Source: Planctomycetota bacterium
GTDB taxonomy: Bacteria; Planctomycetota; JACOTG01
NCBI GenBank assembly: GCA_016178505.1
Contig: JACOTG010000210.1
Location: forward strand, 1-46,574
Length of the DNA stretch: 46,574 nucleotides
Direction: 5' to 3'
Within the stretch, counting starts at the first letter, position 1, and each line of letters starts with the position of its first letter. Positions 42,252-46,574 of this stretch are shown here, in pieces. Under the pieces are notes generated by a model. That model was not told the DNA's origin and ran no database searches. It worked only from the letters and a program-made list of their open reading frames with translations. Position numbers and translations under genes: made by a program.

Positions 42252-44569
42252 AGCCGAAACCGCTCGACAGGTCGCCCACCTTGGCCGTCATGATCGTCGA
42301 ACTCACGGGTTGCAAGTCCGGTCTCGACGAGATCGGCGAGTGCCATCTCGGCGTCTTCGGCGGTGGCGAACCGGCGACTCGCGCGCATCAGATCGCGCAC
42401 GGTGACCGATCCGCCCTTGGAACCGATCAGCTCAACCAACTCGCGCCGCGCCCGCTCGTCCTCGCCCTCACCCAGGAAGGCGTAGACGCGGCGGGCTTCG
42501 CTGGCGAACCAACGAGCCAGCGTGATCGCGGCGTCCATGCTCGTGCCATCGACGAGATCAGGGTTGCGAAGCGAGGGGTCCTCGGCCGCCACGCGAACAA
42601 GGTGAATGATGAGTGCGAACCGCGCGGCGTAGCCCTCGATCTTCGCCCACGCGGCTGCAAGGTCGCCGTCGAGTTCGGCCTGCTCGGCGTTGTGCGCGTT
42701 GTAGAACTCGATGAACTTGTTCCGGGCGTCGAGGTCGAGGTCGACCGGCGTTGGCCGAGGAGCCTCGTCGTCGTCGAGCAGCATGTCCAGCGCTCGTAAC
42801 CGAGAGAAGAGCACGGCGACCACCGCTTCGAGACTCTCTGCGATCTCGGCGTCGGTCCACCGCTTCGCCCGTCTCGGCGGCATCGCGAGCAGTAACCGCG
42901 CCGCCAGGCCGATCTCGAAGTACTCCTTAGACAGTGCTCGGCGGAGCGAGCCCGGTTGGATTCCGCCCGCAATCGAGACCGCCGCATGTGGCACGAACAG
43001 GATCTTCTCGTTCTCTGGGCCGCTCTTTCGATCGACGAGGAGCTTGCCGGCGCGATGCATTTCCAAGTACTTCTGGGCGTCACCGCCGCGACCCGCGCGG
43101 TATGCGTCGAACGACTTGAGCCACCCGCCGAGTTCGTCGCGGAACAGCAACAGTCCGCGAGGACCGTCGCGAAGCAGCAGTGCGAGCGACTCGACAGTTA
43201 CGTCCGACGTGACGAAGCGCGCGGCAATCGGCTTGTCGGGTTTCTCCGGCACCTCCCCGCTCGGCGAGCGCTTCCACGCCGCGAGCTTTTTTTCGTACTC
43301 GAGCTTGTCGACTTCGTAGTGTTCCATTGCTTCGGCGTATTCGTGGAGAGCTGCGCTCTGGACGTCGAAGATGGCGTTCAATGCGATCGCCAACGCCGGC
43401 GACTTCAATGTCCCGCTCTGGCCGACGACCGCGGCCCAAAGCACCGACGGCTCGGTCCACCCGCCCTTGATTCGAATGACACGCGCGTTGCCGATCGCCG
43501 AGGCACAGGCCGCGAGCAACGGAAGGGCGACGTATGCCGGATCGCACGGCAAAGCGACCGCGACTCCCAGGACGAATGCACGAAGCGGCTCCGGCAGCAC
43601 GTCAACTGGGAACGGAACGAACGCCGCAACCCGCGTTGCGCGTCGATCCGTGGAAGATGCGTTCGCCCGTTCGTCGTTCTTCGACTTGAATCGTCGCTCG
43701 TCGACGACGTGCGGCCGACGCGGGGTGCCGCTCACCATCGCGGAGTGCACAGCTTGCTGCAGGGCTTGGGTTCCGAGCGGAGGGCGATTGCGCAGATTCC
43801 AGCTCTGCAAGAGCGTGAGAACTTCGGACTCGCTCAGCTTCTCGCCCGTTCCCTTCAGTTCGAACGCCGCGAGGTGCCCCGCAAGGCTGAATGCAGTGTT
43901 GTTGCGCGCACCTTCATTCACGCCGGCTGCCCTTCCCACGTAACGGGTGGCGGCTTCGACCAGCGCGGTGTGATGTCCGGATCCGCTTTGCTCGCGGGCG
44001 CCGTCCCGGGATGTGCCCGCGTCGGGAACCGCGACGTGTTGCGCGTGAATCGCGGCGAGCGCCTCACTGCGCGACTCGATCGTCGAAGGGGTGTCAGCGA
44101 GGTGTTGCCCAGTCATCGTGAAGAAGCGACCGGTCGAGTACATCTCAACACGACCTTTTCGCTTTGCGCCCGCTGGAATCTCACCCGTCGCGATCAAGTG
44201 GATTCCCGTCCCGGACGGGCTCAACTCGGAATAGGAATTGAGCGCGCGCACAATTTCCTGCGCCCATTCCTCGATGGCGCCGGTCGTGGCATCTCGGCAC
44301 TTGTCGAGATCGACGCCGACGATTCCGTCGCCGTTGAAGACGAAGCCGAGACCGACGGCGCGGACGACTCCCGATTGCATGGCGTTCGCGGCAACATCAA
44401 ACGTGGTCCACGTCGCCGGTCTGTTTACAGCCGCATGCCGGCCTGTCGTCGGATCAATCGGAACCTTCGTCGGTTTCCCGTCGCGCTCCTCGAGCCGCCA
44501 CAGCAACCATCGCGGAACGTCCTTCAATGACTTTGGAATGGCCGCGAGAGAATCGGCGTTGAAGCTCAT
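41411..44569 (-). CDS. Primase-polymerase/DUF3987 helicase-like replication protein
   Basis: The 1052-residue protein opens with an archaeo-eukaryotic-primase-like domain (about 15-165). It has the acidic GVDLDK pair (Asp87, Asp89), the PSGTGIHLIATG signature and RFFTMTG, as in Prim-Pol and NrS-1 type phage primases. A helical primase-C region follows (about 219-280). A DUF3987 helicase-like domain (about 320-600) carries the Walker-A-like GQSGTLKS (383-390) and FRDELGGWL. A helical middle ends near 770. Residues from about 776 are a low-complexity tail of spaced DTT-x9-x-SASA units. It starts the leftward operon and is expected to start DNA replication of the element. The ATG lies at 44569 without a strong binding site. 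Confidence 0.85.
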   Translation of the reverse strand: MSFNADSLAAIPKSLKDVPRWLLWRLEERDGKPTKVPIDPTTGRHAAVNRPATWTTFDVAANAMQSGVVRAVGLGFVFNGDGIVGVDLDKCRDATTGAIEEWAQEIVRALNSYSELSPSGTGIHLIATGEIPAGAKRKGRVEMYSTGRFFTMTGQHLADTPSTIESRSEALAAIHAQHVAVPDAGTSRDGAREQSGSGHHTALVEAATRYVGRAAGVNEGARNNTAFSLAGHLAAFELKGTGEKLSESEVLTLLQSWNLRNRPPLGTQALQQAVHSAMVSGTPRRPHVVDERRFKSKNDERANASSTDRRATRVAAFVPFPVDVLPEPLRAFVLGVAVALPCDPAYVALPLLAACASAIGNARVIRIKGGWTEPSVLWAAVVGQSGTLKSPALAIALNAIFDVQSAALHEYAEAMEHYEVDKLEYEKKLAAWKRSPSGEVPEKPDKPIAARFVTSDVTVESLALLLRDGPRGLLLFRDELGGWLKSFDAYRAGRGGDAQKYLEMHRAGKLLVDRKSGPENEKILFVPHAAVSIAGGIQPGSLRRALSKEYFEIGLAARLLLAMPPRRAKRWTDAEIAESLEAVVAVLFSRLRALDMLLDDDEAPRPTPVDLDLDARNKFIEFYNAHNAEQAELDGDLAAAWAKIEGYAARFALIIHLVRVAAEDPSLRNPDLVDGTSMDAAITLARWFASEARRVYAFLGEGEDERARRELVELIGSKGGSVTVRDLMRASRRFATAEDAEMALADLVETGLATREFDDHDGQGGRPVERFRLVESDTTPVGSQDGEDLSASAADADLHSAPMEDDGDQGNTAAAGETHEPAAADTTRTNPAPREVRSASASQVGPHDASVGGAGGVGHRAPHLPAQKDTTPDGRSIPEDVSASAPRSTASSPARTDEVLADGRTTDEAARGLADNDTTGENPPADRVESASAPNADPKRGATEPGPYRPLPRRPLPRGVHSETRTDAADADTTVEISEAVGDVSARAPSHTPDARIDGQAVDDSERLTHRQTSTADADTTHPIREESEDLSPTAPPEGHPAPDGDDWEEVP

Positions 44570-44706
44570 CGCTGGATTCCCCTCGTGCCGTTCCGCTCAT
44601 CGGCGTTGCGTGTGTTCGGCACGTTGATAGTATTTGCATTCGTCACAGATTCGCTTCCAGGCGAGGGCGCCGCTCGACCAGCACGTCGAGTGGCGCCGCG
44701 ACGTTT

Positions 44707-44928
44707 TCAGGTCGTGGATGTGACAGCGCCGTCGCCATCGCCAAGATTCGCGGAGCCTTGCCCGAGGACTTCGGCTGCTCGAGCCACGTGTTCGGGCGTC
44801 CAGCACCTGCGGCCAGCGACGACGGGTGGGGCGGGGCGAACTCTGCCTTTTCGGACGAGTTCGTTGAGCCGGGGCTCGGTGACGCCGAGCCGTTGGGCCA
44901 CTTGCCCGGTCGAAAGCGGGAACTTCAT
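44707..44928 (-). CDS. Small helix-turn-helix regulator
   Basis: AGGAGGATTCAG precedes the ATG at 44928. The 73-residue product is a winged or MerR-like helix-turn-helix: LSTGQVAQRLGVTEPRLNELVRKGRVRPAPPVVAGRRCWTPEHVARAAEVL. The second half is Gly/Asp-rich. A perfect 9-bp dyad lies about 20 bases upstream of the start, a probable binding site for this or another regulator. It stands 137 bases upstream of the primase gene, on the same strand, and may control the operon. Confidence 0.8.
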   Translation of the reverse strand: MKFPLSTGQVAQRLGVTEPRLNELVRKGRVRPAPPVVAGRRCWTPEHVARAAEVLGQGSANLGDGDGAVTSTT

Positions 44929-44947
44929 CTGAATCCTCCTGAAGAGC

Positions 44948-44966
44948 GCCGACGACTGTCGTCGGC
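44948..44966. promoter_or_regulatory. Perfect 9-bp dyad upstream of the HTH gene
   Basis: GCCGACGACTGTCGTCGGC is a perfect inverted repeat around a single T. It lies in the leftward leader of the 73-residue regulator, between it and the 301-residue gene. It could be an operator, or a hairpin in the mRNA leader. Confidence 0.5.
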
Positions 44967-45042
44967 TTTGCCCTTCATGGGAGGGGTGACAATCAGCCGC
45001 TAGTTGGGCGGATTGCGTCGGGATGTGTTCGAATACGTCGGA

Positions 45043-45948
45043 TTATTTTTCGTCGGGTGCTGCGCGGGCTTTTCCTCGGGCGTTCGGCCGTTTTTCAGCG
45101 TGCATACTGTAGTCGCCTTGCCGAACGCTGCCTCGTTCCTGCAGCTCAGCCGTGGCTGCCTGGTCGGATTCGCGCCGCGCGTTGAGAGCGGCTGCTCGCC
45201 CTTCGCTGTCTTCGATCCACGCCTTCATTTCTCCACGATTCACTTCCGGAACATCACCGACCCACTTGATGGGACCAAAGGTCCGCTCGTTCAGTCGCTT
45301 GAGCTGGTCCCGGCGGCTTCGTTCGTTCGGTTTTTCGATGAACTGGCAAATCTCATCCCAACCGCGCAACGGCATCCCATCGGTCTTGGATGCTGCCCAG
45401 GTCCCTCGAGGCATTGGTTTCGGGTTCGAAATCCGGGACTGTGGCTCTTCTGGCTTCGGACCCGAATCCGACACCGGATGTAGCGTCGATGCCGGAATCG
45501 ATTGTGATTGGTCGGCGACTTGAAGCGCGGCGTTCGTCTGCAGCAACTCCGTTTCGAGGTTTTTCTCGAGAGCACGCCACTCGTCTTTTCGCGTTCCGAT
45601 CCACTCGAGCTGCTGTTTCCAAGGCATCTTCTTTAGGCCTTGCCGTGTCCAATCCACGAGCATTCTGGCAACCCAATGAACAGCCTCGTGATGGCTCTTG
45701 AACGTCTCTCCAAATATCCGAGCCGAATCGCAACCGAATTTTTCAAACACGGGAAGCAGTGGTCCAACCGTTTGGATCACCGCGGCAGCCCGATCGATCG
45801 CGTACTTGCGCGTTCGAACGGTTGCGGGATCGTCCGTATGGCCACCGGCAAAGTGGTCCGCGAGGAGAGACAAGCCTAAGGCGAATTCTTGAGCAACTCG
45901 CAGGGCCTTCGCCAGAGGCGGTCCTGCATTTCCGACTGGGTCGTCCAC
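45043..45948 (-). CDS. Protein of unknown function (leftward, upstream of the HTH gene)
   Basis: The 301-residue product is soluble and helical in its N-terminal half (ALGLSLLADHFAGGHTDD, FGETFKSHHEAVHWVARMLVDWTRQGLKKM). A Pro/Ser-rich linker follows (about 155-185), and the C-terminal half is basic (KPNERSRRDQLKRLNERTFGPIKWVGDVPEVNRGEMKAWIED), which may bind DNA. No family was recognised. The GTG at 45948 is preferred because AAGGA lies ten bases upstream; a TTG at 46008 would add 20 residues. The next gene leftward is the HTH regulator, 114 bases away. Confidence 0.5.
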   Translation of the reverse strand: MDDPVGNAGPPLAKALRVAQEFALGLSLLADHFAGGHTDDPATVRTRKYAIDRAAAVIQTVGPLLPVFEKFGCDSARIFGETFKSHHEAVHWVARMLVDWTRQGLKKMPWKQQLEWIGTRKDEWRALEKNLETELLQTNAALQVADQSQSIPASTLHPVSDSGPKPEEPQSRISNPKPMPRGTWAASKTDGMPLRGWDEICQFIEKPNERSRRDQLKRLNERTFGPIKWVGDVPEVNRGEMKAWIEDSEGRAAALNARRESDQAATAELQERGSVRQGDYSMHAEKRPNARGKARAAPDEK

Positions 45949-46008
45949 TACCGCGAAATCCTTCTTGTTATCGAACGGTCGTCCGGTGACGCAATGCGAG
46001 AACTTCAA

Positions 46009-46574
46009 TCGAACGACTCGAGAGAACCGACGATTCTATTGGGTGCCCACGAGCACCACAAGCGCGGTCAACAATGCCCACGAGTGCCATTGGCCCCCCG
46101 GCCGGTCGGGCTCTAGATCGAAGTCCGATGAGAGAGGGTTCGGGACCTGAATCGACCACCCCCTCCGCACCCCCGCCACCAGTCCCATTTCCTGAATCCT
46201 CGGACCTCGCAGCCCGACGCGAAGTTGAACGAATCTTGCACGAAACCGCGGACTTCACGCATCGTTCTCGCCGCGACCAAATCCGCGCAGCCGTGTGGGC
46301 GAACGTGACTTGGGCGCGCGACTGCCCGTCGCGACGGGCGTCCTCGGCTCCGCCGCGTTCACTTCAGGCCCATGTCGGCGATCCGCGAAGCCCGACCCGG
46401 TCGACCGAATGCGCGCGTCGCGTCCGTGGACTGGTCCATCAGAATTCTCGCTTCTAGGCCACTGGACAGGACCAGCGTTCGCGGTAAAATTCCCGCGTCA
46501 ATCAGGACGTCTCGGGCCTAAATCCAAGGCGCTTTGTCGGCGCACCAACTCCAAGTAACCGCTCGGGACTGAAA
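46009..46574. other. Window end: no certain gene, one promoter-like site
   Basis: A weak rightward frame from 46128 to 46457 encodes about 109 Pro/Arg/Ser-rich residues with no recognised feature and no binding site, so it is not called. A sigma70-like promoter at 46462-46490 points out of the window. Nothing else was seen. Confidence 0.5.
46462..46490 (+). promoter_or_regulatory. Sigma70-like promoter facing out of the window
   Basis: CTGGAC (46462-46467) and TAAAAT (46485-46490) are separated by exactly 17 bases. The -10 box is followed by TCCCGCG, similar to the TAGAATTCCGCGCT seen at 19270. The gene it would drive lies beyond the window edge. Confidence 0.4.

Noticed and set aside
43371..44530. 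Rightward frames opposite the primase gene
   Set aside because: The leftward frame has primase and DUF3987 motifs throughout; the rightward products are Arg/Ser-rich shadows.
44597..44806. Leftward frame with a CDECKYY end overlapping the HTH gene
   Set aside because: It overlaps a well-supported gene by 100 bases, has no start signal, and the Cys pair alone is not enough to call it.
46128..46457. Rightward gene near the window end
   Set aside because: The product is Pro/Arg/Ser-rich with no motif, no ribosome binding site and unconvincing composition.
18906..46574. Complete integrative element bounded by tRNA-Asn
   Set aside because: No direct repeat of the tRNA 3' end was seen at the right side of the window, and the large serine recombinase family does not usually target tRNA genes, so boundaries cannot be claimed.

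Overview
The window is about 46.6 kb of high-GC bacterial DNA. The left 19 kb is conserved chromosomal housekeeping sequence. It holds an oversized GreA-domain protein, an FHA-linked Ser/Thr kinase, a compact gap-pgk-rpe-accD run and secreted propeller-repeat proteins. This mix fits Planctomycetota or a neighbouring phylum. No rRNA or taxon-specific marker is present, so the assignment is an inference.

Left part (1-18980). The 3' end of a trypsin-like (HtrA-type) protease is followed by a large exported protein of unknown function. Next come a lipoprotein-type gamma-glutamyltransferase, divergent from a 744-residue GreA-domain protein. A leftward cluster follows: YggS-type PLP protein, FHA-Ser/Thr kinase, DUF167, purine nucleoside phosphorylase and PurN, with several start/stop overlaps. 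A quinoprotein-like lipoprotein converges on tilS. The rightward run gap-pgk-rpe-accD is tightly packed, has a good sigma70-type promoter, and ends at a tRNA-Asn gene with its own promoter.

Middle (18981-32396). After the tRNA-Asn the sequence becomes accessory. It holds a decayed tRNA-Asn-like copy and four small unknown genes. A leftward SIR2-like gene with a downstream gene carrying a HEPN-type Rx4-6H motif is a plausible two-gene anti-phage unit. There are two large exported PD40/TolB-like propeller paralogues plus an orphan C-terminal scrap of the same family, a lipoprotein protease with a small exported partner, and a large CARDB/Big-type lipoprotein. An XRE-type regulator with two near-identical operator-like palindromes closes this part.

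Right part (32371-46574). This looks like an integrative element or its remains. Ten leftward genes overlap by 1 to 11 bases each. In order of transcription they encode a primase/DUF3987 helicase, a TubC-N-like protein, a helix-turn-helix protein, two SpoVG-like proteins, a 64-residue protein, DUF2924, a large serine recombinase and a KorB-like DNA-binding protein (nine coupled genes), with a DUF5131 gene 82 bases further downstream. DUF5131 converges on a TcmP (three-Cys-motif partner) gene. HU-like and RRM proteins share a hairpin terminator.

The most unusual signal is a set of seven spaced cassettes at 41173-42251. Each carries a 14-base motif and its reverse complement. Six have exactly 45 bases between arm starts and one has 48. 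The set runs through the C-terminal tail of the primase gene and across the gene boundary into the next gene. It could be an origin-like (iteron) array, an in-frame palindromic repeat element, or a repeated linker peptide.
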